DNA of 64,000 bases from the NCBI GenBank assembly GCA_947179485.1, contig OX359250.1, positions 41,176,600 to 41,240,599 of the forward strand, in the 5' to 3' direction. Below are positions 13,821 through 28,434 of this stretch, piece by piece (the first letter of the stretch is position 1; every line of letters starts with the position of its first letter). The stretch comes from Allacma fusca (lineage: Eukaryota > Arthropoda > Collembola > Symphypleona > Sminthuridae). Made by a program: the position numbers and the translations under genes. The notes under the pieces are model-generated. The model did no database searches. It was not told the origin of the DNA and saw nothing but the letters and a program-made list of their open reading frames with translations.

Positions 13821-16800
13821 ATGTGGAGAAGCCGTCCTCTTTTGCTAGTAGTGGCTCTTTGGTCCTGTTTGGGGCTCATTGAGATTTCTCAAGCTGCCCC
13901 AACGGATTACGTCACGGATTCGTCCTCAACGAACCCGAGTGTCCAAGACTCTGTTTTCGTCGAGCAGAAAGATTTAACCCAACCGACATGGACTGCCTCA
14001 ACCAATATTAACACCAAATCACTAATGCGTAAGTCAACTTTTATTATCATACATAATATATAAATTATATTTGAAGATTATATGTGCAATACATGTAGTA
14101 TGGAGCTTGATGGTAGCGGAAGTACTCTACGTATTGCACATATGTTTAGCCCTTCAAATGCTATAATAAATAGTAGTTCTTAATGTCGTTAATGTCATAA
14201 ATTATAAATAATGCCTGGAAGCTTCCCATTCGCTAGGCTACTACTATTATGACTTCCATTAAGATCTGCTAGCTAGAACAATTATTTTTCAAAAACTGAA
14301 GTAACCCTATAATTGGTATCTCAATTTTTGACAATACTTTTAATGGAGCCTTCTTATTTTTAGCAAATTGTACTGAGCCAAGTATTAATGACTTTCCCGA
14401 TGATCTTTTCACTGAGGAGCAATTACACAATGGGGCTTTCCTATTTCATGTGGTTGTGTCCGCTTACGTATTTTATGCCATAGCTTACCTATGTGAGACT
14501 TTTTTCGTTCCTTCAGTGGAAGAAATGTGTAAAGGTAAGTGGTAGTCATTTCGGAATTCTCAATATATACCACACAAAAATATTCATTTCCTATGACCAA
14601 AACTGTTTCAAAAATTGCATCCTGATGTTTAAAAAAATAGTATTACACATCCCCGCGGACGTGGCAGGAGCAACATTTATGGCAATTGCAACTTCTTCCC
14701 CTGAATTTTTTACTAATGTGATTGGCACCTTCGTAACCAAAGGAAACATTGGAGTTGGGTCAGTGGTCGGAAGTGCTGTTTTTAATTTTCTGGCTATTAT
14801 ATCTTGGTGTGGCCTGGTTGTGAAAGACGTGAGTAGTAACTATGACGGGAATTATTACTTAATCTTAGACAAATTCAATTTGGGAAATAGTATTTGAATT
14901 TATATGGATTTATAAATATTTGCTTTGGTTTCTTGACAACAGGGTTTAGAGTTAGACTGGTGGCCTTTGACCCGTGACTGTGGATTTTATTTATTTTCCA
15001 TATTTTCATTGATTGGAGTGCTGTGGGATGGGAAAGTATTCTGGTACGAGGGTCTCTACTTTGTCATCCTCTACATTTTTTATGTGATAGGTAATTGCTT
15101 CAACTCATTAGCAAGAATAATAATAGCTATTAATACTCTTGATTACTTACAAATCTACCTAATATTTTTAACTTAAAAATAAACTTGAACTTTCACAGTC
15201 GTTTGCAAGAATGCCAAAATACAAGATCTCATTCAAAGGGGGAGTGAAAAGGCGAGAGAGAAGTGTGTAATCAGAAGGGTTCCTACAAGAGAAAGGCTCC
15301 GAGAGCTCCTGGTTTGTAGCTTGTCGTACGATGGGTTTAAGGGCAGCAGTGAAATCACTCCTCTCTTGAGTAAGTTATTATTTTATTACTATAAAAAATC
15401 CGAATCTATCCCTTGAGACAAGTTGATCTGATTGAGCGGGTACAAATAACAATTTTTTGTGCAAATTATTGTGCAGGTGATAAAAGTGGGAGATATGTCC
15501 TCAAGCCCCAAGTAGACTTCACAGTCGGAGGAAACAATGACAAATGCCATGGGAAAGATAACAAAATCTGTCCAGATCGGAAAGGTCCGGGCCCAAACAA
15601 AAGTCTCCGTTCAGTAACGGTCATGACGCCAGCAGTGAAATTAAATAATCAAGAGAACCTTAAGCATTGTCACGGAGCTCCTAAAAAACAGCCTGAACCC
15701 ACGGGGTCAAAGCACCTAGACTCAGGTAATTACTTACTATATGTTATCTCACTAATTGTAAATGCTCTCATTGGGTGGAAGCAATTCTTAGTATTCAGTG
15801 TCTGTTCAATAGACAAATACAGAACATATTATCCTCTGCTTGAATCAGTAATTCATTGAGGAATACTTCACCGTACGAAACGTCAATAAATATATTGATC
15901 CCCTTCTTTAGGGAATTATACAGTATGTAATCTCTCTTTAAAAGAGACATCCCAGAACATTTTATATGTAGGGTAAAAAAAGTGTACACACTTGCCTTTA
16001 GTGCAATGAATTTGTTTCTCATTATAGGAATGTCTTTAATAATAATTCTTACTTACATTACTTACAGGTGAAGTTGGACTCTTTGACCTACCCAAGTCCA
16101 AGTCCTGGTTCAAATGGTTGGAGTTTGTGTTGGGCTGGCCAGTACGTTGTATTTTGCATTTAACAATCCCCGACTGTCGGATGACACGCTACTGTCATTG
16201 GTACCCTCTCACCTTCGCAATGTGCATAGTTTACATGGGCGTATTTTCGTACCTGATTACCTGGATGATGACTGTGATAGGTAAGGACCTTTCGGCACTT
16301 TTCTTGGCCTGTATGACATTTTAGAGGGGAACATAATTACGACAAAGATCCCATGAACTAATAGTACGTACAATGTAAGAGACGTTGCATAAAAAATAAA
16401 CATTTGTATTTGTTCACATTATAGGGGACGCTCTGGGAATTCCTGATGCAGTAATGGGACTGACTTTCATAGCTGCTGGAACTAGTCTACCGGAGGCCCT
16501 GTCCTCGGTTATTGTGGCTCAGCAAGGTATAGAAAAATGTGTTGAATAAATCGTTGTTGGCATCAAACTGCATGAGACGTATTGTCCTAATTCAGTTTTA
16601 ATAAAGACTCAAGGACTGTTATCAAAATAGGAGCGGAGTAATAACATGTAAATAATATGTTTGTCTTCCAGGTTTGGGTAATATGAGTGTGAGCAACTCC
16701 GTTGGATCCAATACATTCAACATTCTCCTGTGCCTTGGCCTACCCTGGATGATAAGGAATTTTATTCTGATTGGGGCAGGAGCAGAGGGCTACATTTCCA

Positions 16801-17009
16801 TGAGTGCTGGAGCATTCGGTTACGTGTCCATATTTTTGGTCGCTTCCACAGTCATTCTTTATGGTCTCATAGCGTGGAACAGATTTTATTTGGATTTCAA
16901 AATTGGAGTTGTGGCTATGATAATGTACCTCCTTTTCTTGGTACTGGCCTCACTACTAGAACTGAACTTCTTTTTCTTAGTTAACCCGCCGACCTGCAAG
17001 ATTACATAA
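13821..17009 (+). CDS. K+-dependent-type Na+/Ca2+ exchanger (SLC24/NCKX family)
   Basis: Nine exons: 13821-14028, 14364-14534, 14641-14828, 14943-15090, 15199-15369, 15477-15725, 16068-16280, 16425-16526, 16672-17009. They sum to 595 codons. An N-terminal hydrophobic segment (LLLVVALWSCLGLIEISQA) looks like the cleavable signal of NCKX proteins. The two inverted alpha repeats are clear: alpha-1 in exon 3 (DVAGATFMAIATSSPEFF) and alpha-2 in exons 8-9 (PDAVMGLTFIAAGTSLPEA, then NSVGSNTFNILL). A long hydrophilic loop lies between them (exons 5-6), with further membrane helices on both sides. The protein should exchange Na+ for Ca2+ at a membrane. In alpha-2, the two acidic residues equivalent to Asp548 and Asp575 of mammalian NCKX2 read Glu and Asn. 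The second change is at the site linked to K+ dependence. AATAAA lies at 17227. Which SLC24 paralogue it corresponds to is not resolved. Confidence 0.88.
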
Positions 17010-20000
17010 TTTAAATATTTATGTAGTATAATTATTTTATACAGTATATAAGTTTGAAGGATAAACTCTTATATGAAGAATTCCTTCATGTACAGTATGA
17101 CAGTCATCAACTAATGATAATTGTATCTTATATTTAACTACGTGGATATTGGGATACACCTGTGATGAATACTAATTAATTTACTAATGTAATAATTTTT
17201 TTAAACAGCATTTATGTTGACTTTTGAATAAAAAGAAATGATTTTTTAAAGTATACTGTTCCTACATTGTATTACTGAAAGAGGCAGTCAGACAGTCAAA
17301 GTGAGTAAATTAAGTAATTAGTAATTACATAATTTGGGAACGGGTTTAACGAGTCATTAATCATACAGGAAACCACTTATTGTTAGTTCCCGTACCCCAT
17401 ATAGTAAAGCTGACAAAAAGATTAAGTTTTCCCATGATTTAACAATTCGTTTTTCCAAACTTTTTTAACTTGTTTCATTCCTCTAACACAAGTTCTCTTG
17501 ACATAGCGGTCAACTGTAGGGCGCAAATTAAGTCGGATTTTATTTTGGAAAAGCTTCAATTTTGACAATTGTTATCAATTCATCCTTTCATTATTTTTCT
17601 AAAATATTCTTTTAGCACTGATTTGTATAAAATTTAACTTCAAAATTTGCAATGAGACATGTTAACAAAATCCCTACCCACAGAAATCTTTCATTTGATA
17701 AAACTCTTGTGCATCAACTTCTTTTCGTATGTTTACGTGGGTGACAAGAATGAAGATGACATTTAAAGTTGTCAGCAATGGCTCCCCGAGAACAAGAATA
17801 ATTATTGCAGCAAAATTAGGTTCAAATTTTGAGAAGCAACATTGCATGATAATTATCAATTGAATTTTTTAATGATTCCTTCGGGGGTTACTTCACATCC
17901 GTCAATGAGTCACTTGGAGGATTCATTTATTTTGTCAATTCTAAACTCTTCAAAGGCTCTACTGACCTTTTCTTTCTCCATTTCAGTAACCGTTGGAATT
18001 TCTGAGATGACACATGCATTTAAGCCGTGTCTATTGACAGGCTTAAATCTAGTACGTAATTACATAAACGAAATAGCATTTAACAATTTTGATTGAGCTC
18101 ATGGAGACATAAATATGCTGGATTAAATGGTAACTTCAAAATATATAATGGCAAATGGTGTGAAATAAAATGATCCCATATCAGGAATTCCAGGCATCTT
18201 GTATCGATCAGATGACAGCAACTAAAAAGTTTACTACCGGATAAAAACGATAATTTTATCGATTTAACGTTATTTGTAGCCCACGGTTTTTGGTTTACGT
18301 AATTGGACAAATACAATAAAGCGTTATTTCGAACTCTGCATTTTTACCGTTAATAACGTTATCCAGCAACGTTACACATCACTGTCGTTAATTATCAACA
18401 ATTTACTAGTAAACTTCAACTATCTCACTATTTTATTCCCAACTATACCCTTTCTGAAAGTTTACTCGTAATATCGTAAGTCTCGTTCGTGCATATCGTT
18501 ATCCGGAATTTCAGAGTGAACTACACCGAGATTAACGATATTTCATACGCCATTCCCTATGGCCTATACGCCTTATTAGTTGGTGGGAATCTGAGAAATT
18601 ACATATCTAGGGCAGTTACTTGTTCATTAGCAAGCGTCTGGAAATCAAATAGATGAATTTCCTTTCCTTGGGAAAAATCGATTTTTCACTTTCCTAATAG
18701 TGCTTAAAATGTAAAGTTTATATGTAATACACAATCTTTTGAGATGTCAATTCCCATTAACTTACAAAATCCTAAAGAACTAAAACTTGTACTATTTTGG
18801 GGTCCGGTTTTGCCCCAGTATCCCAACTATGTATGTACATGTACCATGAAATGACTTTACCCGCCTTAACGTTTTATTTCTCACCATACAAGTACATAAG
18901 TTCCCATTTTATTAATTAATTACACTCGAAACCTCATTAAAATTCAACGCAAAAAATGACGTATTCGTATACTTCCTGTAAAAATGAAACAATTATTTCG
19001 TACTTCCTGTGAACGGGAACAAAAAAAATATCTGCCTGAATTGTTGAAGTGAACCCACCAAGTCGGTCAGCTTGTACGGATTACACGGGGTCAATTTGTA
19101 CACACGTTGAGTCTACAATACATATCAGGCCATTTTTATTTTTTATAAAGCGGGTCTGAGTTCAAAATTTTCATACTCCGACTTTTTTAGAATATCGCCA
19201 AAACATTTGATTTAAAGCCACATCTCGGTCGGTAATAGGTCACTTGAATGCTATATGATTGCGCTACAAAATGCATTATACCCTCCACCGAAATTTTGAA
19301 ATTCTAATCCACATTTTGGTGGGACAACCAAAAATACACGAGTTTTGGAAAAATGTTAACAATTGTCTTTTCTCTCCCCTAGCGCGGATCTCCTCCCGCT
19401 ATTGTTTTTGTGTGGAACAGGTTTGAGCAAAATTGGAACAAGACCAATTCATGTGTAGAAATCATACACTTAGGAATTCCTCATGTGATAATGTATACCA
19501 TTTTAGGTAATAACAAAAGTAGTTGGCTGCGTATAAATGTGTAAGTATATTGCCAATATGCCAATTTGACAACAAGTGTCACCAACATCACATATGTATG
19601 TATAACTTACGAGTTATTATTCTTTTAAGTAAAATGCCCAAGAGTCATGGCCACGGTCTATTCTCATAGCTCAACTCCAATGCTGATTGCAAAATATTTA
19701 CTCACAGTCGCCTCAGTTCTCATACACACATAAGTACATGTACAGTAATTACAAATGGAGCTGTTTTCAAAGACGTGAAATTACATGCTACATTATATAG
19801 GCAGGCAGTAGGTGATTAGTAAATACCAACACTTGTGGCTGGTGTGCGTAGTTGTAGGCGTAAGATGCTGATCCTCGGGCACATAAACCAGGTTTGTAGG
19901 TGACTTTTTGCTTTTTAAATAAACATTTGTCCTCTCCTAATTTTGGGCCTCAACAGTTTTACATTTCAACAATCGACTACCGAACTGGACCACCTTTTTA

Positions 20001-21455
20001 GAAAAATCCCATTATTACAATTTCCATGCTCACAATTGAGGCTACCGTGTGAATTGGATTTTACTGTGAATCCGCTTAGAAGCGTCGATCAAATTAATCC
20101 CTTTGATCTGCAGCTCATTTCATTGAACTTTATATGAAAACAAATGTTCCATCTTAAATACACATAGTGGAACTCGGATGCACACTCAACTTCAGTAATT
20201 CATTTTATGGTGCTTGTGGTCTGCATTAATAGTCATGATGACCCTACATATTACCACCGTTTCAGGTTCCAGTTTGTTATATGTTGTACAGTTTCAAATC
20301 ATGTTCTTGCCAGCACAAATGAAACTGGATACATCTGCTAGCAACATTTATCACAGATCATCCAAGTCAACGCATTAGAGTATGTATGCAAAAATAAGGA
20401 TGGAGATCGAACAATTGTGTAGATTACATTTACCAAACTCTGTCTTATAAACGGGTGGATATAAGCCAATATTACACATATAACAGACAGTTTAGGCAGC
20501 CCCAAGACCCGTGGGCGTAATGCTTAAGGAGAGTGCATGTTTCGAATTATTTTCTGACAAAAATTGGCCGCCTCTGAGTATCTGTTATATCGAGAGTTGC
20601 TTGTAATACAAAAAATGGTAATCCCTCCTAACGATAATCAGTGCGTCTGGAAACATTTTTTCAGTCTAAGCAAAGTATCATTGAAATCAGGGACTTCTTG
20701 ACAACTCCACAATAACACCTTCCTTCAATACGGCCTACTAGAACACTACCGTAAATTATAACAATTTATACGAGGAAGACTTAACACATGGCTATATGAA
20801 AGAGATGTTTTGCAGTGCACATGTGAAAATCAAAAGTTCAAACCAAAACTGCGCGTTGAATACGACCAACCTTTGAAAATGTAGTAAATGAATTTAATTT
20901 CAAAATGTAAAAAATTATTACCTTTGGATAAGCTGAATTGTAACATTAATCAAAAATCAAATCCTGTATGATTTGCACATCGTCAACGAGGAAAATTTAA
21001 TCGTTCTCAAAATAGAGCCCCTTAATCACCGTTTCACCAATTTCTCATGTTGCACAAAACATTACAATGGTTTTTAATGGAAATGCCCTTCCAAATGTAA
21101 ACCTCCAAGAATTGCTTCACAGATTTAGTCAATGTGATTGAAATTAACGCCTACCGCAGTAGCTTCCTAATTTTAATTAATCATCCCGGTATTCGAGATA
21201 ATTTCATTTGATGATATTGAAAATCAAGTTGTTACAAAGGTGAGGAGCAATACTAATTCCACTAATCATTTTAAAATAGGACAGTTACACAAAACGCTTG
21301 TGATATAAGACTGTGAAGTGATGCTCACTTTACACTGACATAGACTCCAAAACCTACTTAAACCTATCGATATTATCGAATACAAACATATAGCCTTTTA
21401 AGATGAAAATAAACGCTGGAAATCCCCATTTACACATGATCTGTCTACAAAAAAA
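17010..21455. other. Convergent intergenic region between NCKX and HP1
   Basis: About 4.4 kb between two 3' ends. It includes a poly(A) signal for the exchanger (17227-17232) and a stretch at about 18240-18560 with recurrent AACGTTA/CGTTAAT-type motifs that may be an eroded transposon. No protein domain was recognised on either strand. Confidence 0.4.
17227..17232 (+). terminator. Poly(A) signal AATAAA of the NCKX gene
   Basis: Exact AATAAA hexamer about 220 nt after the stop codon, the first one downstream. Its use is inferred from position. Confidence 0.5.
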
Positions 21456-22331
<876 letters not shown>

Positions 22332-25300
22332 TCCAAAATTCCTCCCCGACTCACAATTACCCTTCAGAACTCAGAACAGCAACTAAGAGAAAGCCCAATT
22401 AAATCTTCTACCTCAACTTCACAAATTCAAAACATCAAAGTTAACCACACAGGAGTACATCCGTCAACACAATTAGGTTCCTCACAAAAGGTGAAATCCG
22501 CGCAATCCACCCCACACCACACTCACAACTCATTGTCCTTCCGTATATAATAAAACCGCCAAGTTAAACCACATGTACAACTAATTCCCACATTGAACCC
22601 CAGCATTTAACACTTAAATTACAGTCCTCCCCACCAATATCCCAAACAGGTCCATCAACACACATAAAGCAAGGCATTTCATATTTCCCAACATGTCAAT
22701 TAGCAATCACAGAATGACCCGCCATCCATGCCGGTAAAAAAAAAACTTTGAGCCCTCAAAAGTTTAAGGCGTACAATTCGTGTCCAATTAACTCCAATTA
22801 AGCTTGACAACGCTCCAAAAACTAATTACGTCACAAAGACAAACTCCGAATTTCCTTCCCACCTTCAAAAAACGTCGAAGGATCGACCATAATCATTTCA
22901 ATTCAAATTCCCTGATCGTCGTTGAAGCATGCATGGTCTCCCGAGGGAGCCGGAGGAAACATCCATTCCCACTACATGACTGACAACTTGACTTGACCCA
23001 TTAGCCCTGTAATACTTGATGACAATCACACTCCAAAAAAATTATAGTACCATATATGAATGGTACATATATAGGGAACCGAATTGATAAGCCAGTGTAG
23101 TAGCCAGCCATGATGGGATTGAGGGTTCATACATCTATCTATCTGTGTGTGGTGGAGCCCAAAAATACGACGCCGCTTCTCGCGGTCAAACTAATAATTG
23201 ACAAGAGTTAGAAACCGACAAAAATTCTAGAGTTTTACCTGAACTCAAAGGGTCTGCTTAGTCTGAGTGGGAAATTCGGCTCGGAGAGAAGATGACTTGA
23301 AGGGAAGATGCTTGGTAACTTGTGAAGGAACTGCGAGGGATCCGTGAACAAAAATAATGCTTAAACGCATACACACTCACTCAATGAACTGAAGACTATA
23401 ATGAATAAGTAGAAGCACAAGAGCAGAGAGCACTATCTTCTTCCTATTCTTTCACGCACCGCACCACTCACTCCTATGTGAAGTCCACTATTGCCGTCTC
23501 TACACTGAATCAACCGCACGGCTCGTACATTCAGCTACATATCGATAGAGATGTGCGCGCAGCCTATTTCCCAGCTCTTGGCTCTTGCTTGTGTGTTCCA
23601 GGGCCTGCAAAACCTGAACTTGTGTTAGTTCTTTTAGCATCTTATTCCTTCAGGTAATCACCACAAGTGATAGAGTACACGAGCCAGGATGTGTCAGGGG
23701 TTGAGTGTATCAGACTTTCATTTAAGTCTCAGCATGTCCCTTGCCTATTGTATCATAGCGGTTTCTTAAGCAAAGTGCAAAGGATGGGCAGGACCTTGTG
23801 GATATGTTTCTTGTAGCGAAAAATCCTTTATAAAGAGAACTAACAAGAAAAACCATTCTATGATAATTGATCCCTCCTAAATCCTTTCTAAACTGATCCC
23901 TTGTAAATCTCTTATAAACTGACCCCTGTCCCTACTAAACGGATCCCTTGTGACTAGAAATCCCTTTGAAAACAATCCATTGTAACCAGAAATTCTTCAT
24001 AAAGTGACCCCTTGTAACGAGAAATCAATTATAAAACAAACCCTTGAAAGATTAATCCCGTATAAACTGACCCATTGTAACGAGAAATCCCTTATAAAAC
24101 AATCCCTTGTAAAAAGTAATCCCGTATAACTGAGTGTCTGTAAGGAGAAATCCTTTAAAACAACTCCCTTGTAACAAGAAATAAGCCGAATCATTATAAC
24201 GAGAAATCCATCGTGTTAAAACAATATTTTACTTGATTAAGAATGCTACTCACTTATTAGTGTGCTTAGTTTTTTGAAACAGAAATAACAAGATTCCAGT
24301 TTGTTCTTATTAGAGTACACTCTCGCTACAAGATACTCCGTTGCATTTATTTAAAAAAAAAAGACATTCCTAGACAATTTAGACGCAAATGGAATTACGC
24401 AAATCTTATTTTTCCTCTTCAAAAGAGGATTTTGACTTAGGAGGGGTGTAGATGGTTTCAGAGGCACTCTTATATAAAGAGTGCTCTGACTAATATGCTC
24501 TGGGTGTGCTATTGAATAATGTAATAGTAAAATATTTATTTTGTTACATCCTATAGCTTTTAGATTGAAGCAGTAATAATTATTTCAGGATTTTATTCTA
24601 TTTTGAAGGTAGGCATTAGGGAAACTGCAGCATTGCCACCCAACTCCTAAATCTGGATATCACAGGGATGCTGTTTTTTGTACCCTAGGGCAAGGTAGTG
24701 ATAAACGACAATCTCACTCACTCCAAGAAAAACTTATTTCATAACTTGCATTTATTTAGTAGAAAGACCTCGCAGCACCAGAGGAGCTAAAACACTTCAT
24801 TTAAAATTTTGTGTGACGCAAGCCTTGGTGTGACACTGGATCTTTATTTCTTATCATCCCTCGGTTTCATGGTCAGTCTAGGACTAGTGAGCACTGAGTT
24901 GCGTTTTATAACTGGAACTGAAAAACTATCGAACTAAACATGCTATAAGTAAGTACTTACCTATAGATAGCTCCATGTTTACTAAGTCCCTCTTGCTACA
25001 GTAAATGGTAGTTTGGTGTTTGGTCTGGCGGAGTTCTGGGCTTCTTAGCTGAAAGCTCCTAATTTGCGTTCGAAGGAAGAAAGTTGATGCAGATCGCTGT
25101 CATGCTGATCATGTCCACGTTGTAGATTTCGTCATTCTTTTTTTTACAGGAATTTATGCACGTATACATACTTGAAGCTTATTATTAAAAATAAGGTAAA
25201 GCAAACAGAAAATACGTACTTTTGATACTGATAACACTGCACTTTTACAATATAAAGCGAACACTTGACGCCATTTACGAGTGGTAACAGTATAGCAACT

Positions 25301-26301
25301 CGTTCCATTGATTGACAGAATGTCTGCAGTAATATTCAGATTTCGCACGTAGGTACTCCAGACAACAGTAAAAAAATCCCTCGTAAAGTTATCCCTCATC
25401 ATAACGAGTTTTAATTGCAAATGTTGTATAATGCATGGCGGGGCGGAGTAAATGTGTCCCTTACACCGAAAAAATCCTCATAAAACAATTCCTTCCAAAG
25501 AGATACTACTGTTGTAGTTTGTAGTATGCATACACAATGATAAAAAATACTATCTGGAAAGTAGATTGTACTTTTGCATATGTGTACTTCAAATTATAAA
25601 GCTCTACAATAATAAAAAATTACTATGAATATGAAATATGATCTAATGGCTGTTTCCTCTCATCAATAAAGTCTACCTTCATGAATTTTGTGCACTTTTA
25701 AGTTCATATAGAAATGCTTATGCTTCTGGGGTTATTCTGCTATTATTGATAAGTAAACGTACAGTACGTAGAAACTCGTTAAGTTTTGACTCCACGTACT
25801 TACATTCCCTATTAATATTTTCAAAACTCACTTATTATTAAAAGTTTCCTTGAAAAATTAACAAGTGTACTTAAAGTTGCATGTACGTAGACGGTCGACT
25901 AAGTTACTAGAAAAATGACTCGGTCGTGATCAACTCCTATTTGGATTACAAATAATAAGGGATTCTGCTCAATAGTAAAAATTCAACGATGATAATGAAA
26001 TAAAATTATGTACTTGAAGTTATTGAAGAATTATTTTTGTATTTGGGTACTTTTTAAGACAAGTATTGTTTATAAAGATGACAATGAACATTTTTCGGAA
26101 TTGGTGATGAGTTTTGCGAAAGGTGAATAATATTAATGCGTGACGATTTTTGTTGCGTACGTGCTTGCATACTTACAGTTCCAGTTCCAAGTTTTTTACA
26201 AGTCGCACGTCCCTGTAAATTTTCTTTGGACACGGGCCTGCTATATGGACATGATTTTGAGGTTCATCAATATAATTCCCAGCTGAAGGTAAGGAGACAA
26301 A
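22332..26301. other. Region between the divergent HP1 and SPATA17-like genes
   Basis: The first ~900 bp is probably the HP1 5'-UTR intron; 23239-23500 may hold its non-coding exon and promoter. A degenerate minisatellite (23815-24215) follows, with scattered related copies near 25370-25500. No other coding sequence was recognised. Confidence 0.4.
23815..24215. repeat. Degenerate minisatellite, unit about 30 bp
   Basis: Roughly a dozen diverged copies of two alternating blocks close to AACGAGAAATCCCTTATAAA and ACAATCCCTTGT run through this segment. Two similar strings recur about 1.2 kb downstream (near 25370-25395 and 25468-25495). On the minus strand the array happens to be open and yields a repeating DFSLQ-type peptide. 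The lack of a start context and splice sites argues that this is a by-product of the repeat. Confidence 0.7.
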
Positions 26302-27626
26302 ATGAGTACTTACACCAGATGTCGACCCACAGTGTGCAGCATATTTTATCAGGAGAAGGAATTCAGAAATATTCAAAGCTTCTACGCTCTCAAGAAACTG
26401 GAATGGCAGGCAAATAGGGAACACGAAGCAGCCATAAAAATCCAGTCCTTTTTTCGCAAGTGGTTAATGCTGAAAAATTTCCAGCTCCTCCATCAAGCTG
26501 CCATTAAAATTCAATCTCTCATTCGAGGATTCCTGGGGCGACGGAGGGTTGAGCGTATCAAAGCAGAGCTTGAGAGACAGAGACTAGAGGATCTACGAAA
26601 TAAAGCAGCCACAACTATCCAAGCAGCCTGGAGAGGTTACTTATCTCGTAAAAATAATTTTGATTTTTATAAGTACAAAGACCTTCAAAGGAAGAATGAC
26701 GAATACCGAAACTCCATTGATTCCATCAATTCACTGGAGTCCCTGGCAACTATGACAGGAATAAGTTCAAAGGATGATTTAGAAAACACATTGAACAACC
26801 TCTTGAATATGGAGAACATAGATGATATTCTCAAATTGAGTCCGTCACGTGTTTGCGCCCTTCAGGGGTACATTGATGCAGCGAATAGGAAATGTCTGTT
26901 GAAAGGCTTCCGGCCAGCGAAAAAGAATGTTATTTTAGCTCAGAAACTCGGAGATCAATGTTCAAAATTAACACAGAAGGATTCTTTGGATGCTATTTTC
27001 CCTGATCTAACTGATGTGGAGGGGATTATCCACCCTGACACAGAAAAGGTTAATAATAATTAATAATTACTATTAGTGTTCATTGTTAAAACCTACGAGG
27101 GAAACTGCAACAAAATTTTTATGCTGCTTGATTTTGAGCTCCCCTCAGCTCTTGCAAATTTAACATATGCGTTTTGTTTTTGTTTCCATTACTATATGTA
27201 CATATTTGAATGTAATGAATTGTACCCCGTTGCCCCAAAAACCGAAACTATGATTAATCTTTCCAGGCCGCACAACTCAAGGACGCTATCAAGAAACTGC
27301 GAGAGAACATTGAAATGACCGAGCAAAAACATCTGAAAAAACAGCATTATTTACTCCGAACGTACCAGCAACCAGGAGTGTTGAGCAATATTGGAACCCA
27401 TTTATTAACAGCAAAGGAGGAGAAGCTTAAATCCCTGAAATTTTGGGAACCTGCTCCTCCTACAGCAACCACAACTCCAAATAAAAAGCACACTGGCTGT
27501 GGGTTCCCCTTCTCAAAGAAATTCAAAAAGCTATTCAAGGCGGAAAGTAAAGCTTCAAGAGTACCGCCTGTCCCTGTTTTCATGAATGAATTTATAAGTA
27601 CGGGCAGTAGCAGCTACAAAAAATAA
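26302..27626 (+). CDS. SPATA17-like IQ-motif protein
   Basis: Two coding exons, 26302-27048 and 27267-27626, give 368 residues, close to vertebrate SPATA17 (about 360). Three IQ motifs for calmodulin or light-chain binding lie at residues about 43-60 (AAIKIQSFFRKWLMLKNF), 66-83 (AAIKIQSLIRGFLGRRRV) and 102-119 (AATTIQAAWRGYLSRKNN). A charged helical linker follows. Exon 2 contains HYLLRTYQQPGVLSN, which resembles the post-IQ block of SPATA17. SPATA17 is a testis- and cilium-associated protein; the role here is inferred from homology. The start at 26302 is the first ATG of the open frame; upstream, that frame is closed by a TGA at about 26284, and no better 5' exon was found. The stop codon overlaps one AATAAA (27622) and a second follows at 27632. 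Confidence 0.75.
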
Positions 27627-28434
27627 ACGGAAATAAAATGAATTGCATTTAAACTGTTTTCGTATCTTAAGGAATCGACTACAGCCCATTGCATGTAAAG
27701 CATAAAAAATAATCCAAGCCCAGGGGGGCATTAACACCACAAGTATGACCATGATTCCCTCAATTTCTAAAATTATTCCCGATTGTCGCTAAAATTTTAA
27801 TGAATGCCAACACAAACACCCAGGCCTAAAAATTCCACGAATACTTTTTCCAAAAGTTTAAAAAAAAAACAAAGAATTTTTTCCCCATGAATTAGTTTCC
27901 CTCAACTGCTTATGGTTTCTGGAGTTGCAATTAACTGAACATAAATATAATCATTACGCTATACGTAGATATACTTCATTTAAAGTCAATTTTTTTCGGG
28001 GGGGGGGGAACCGAAATGAACGTTTAAAATTGTTAGATTTAAAAAGATGTACTTCGTCTCTCGTTTGTGCAGGATTTCTTGGATTTATGTACTTGTAAAG
28101 ATGCGGAGACAGAGGAATTTAGTTTTTTCATGAGAGGATTTCGTAGTCGCAAAAATATTTCAGAGCATATTGTTTTGTAACAAATTATTTCATATGGATT
28201 CATTTGAGTCTAATATCGTATTCCAAAACCCAGGAGGTTGTAGAAAGAGTTGACATCTAACTATTTAACAATGATAATTGTTTTTTGATTTATTTCAACT
28301 TTTTTTTGTAGTAATTAGTGGTCTCTTGCTAATTGGAGTTTAATCACGGAATTGAGACATTCTTGCTTTAGCCCGCTAATTTCAAATCTTCACCATGTGG
28401 AAGATTGAGAGGTGCGAAGATTGCTTGTCGTAAA
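27627..28434. other. Spacer between SPATA17 and the nested transposons
   Basis: About 800 bp with poly(A) and poly(G) runs (a G tract near 28000) and no gene. It ends with the left target-site copy gtcgtaaa (28427-28434) of the outer transposon. Confidence 0.4.

Noticed and set aside
23997..24194. Minus-strand frame with repeating DFSLQ peptide
   Set aside because: It follows the unit of the degenerate minisatellite and has no start or splice context.
26136..26417. Alternative frame overlapping the SPATA17 start
   Set aside because: It runs in a different frame from the IQ motifs and terminates before them.
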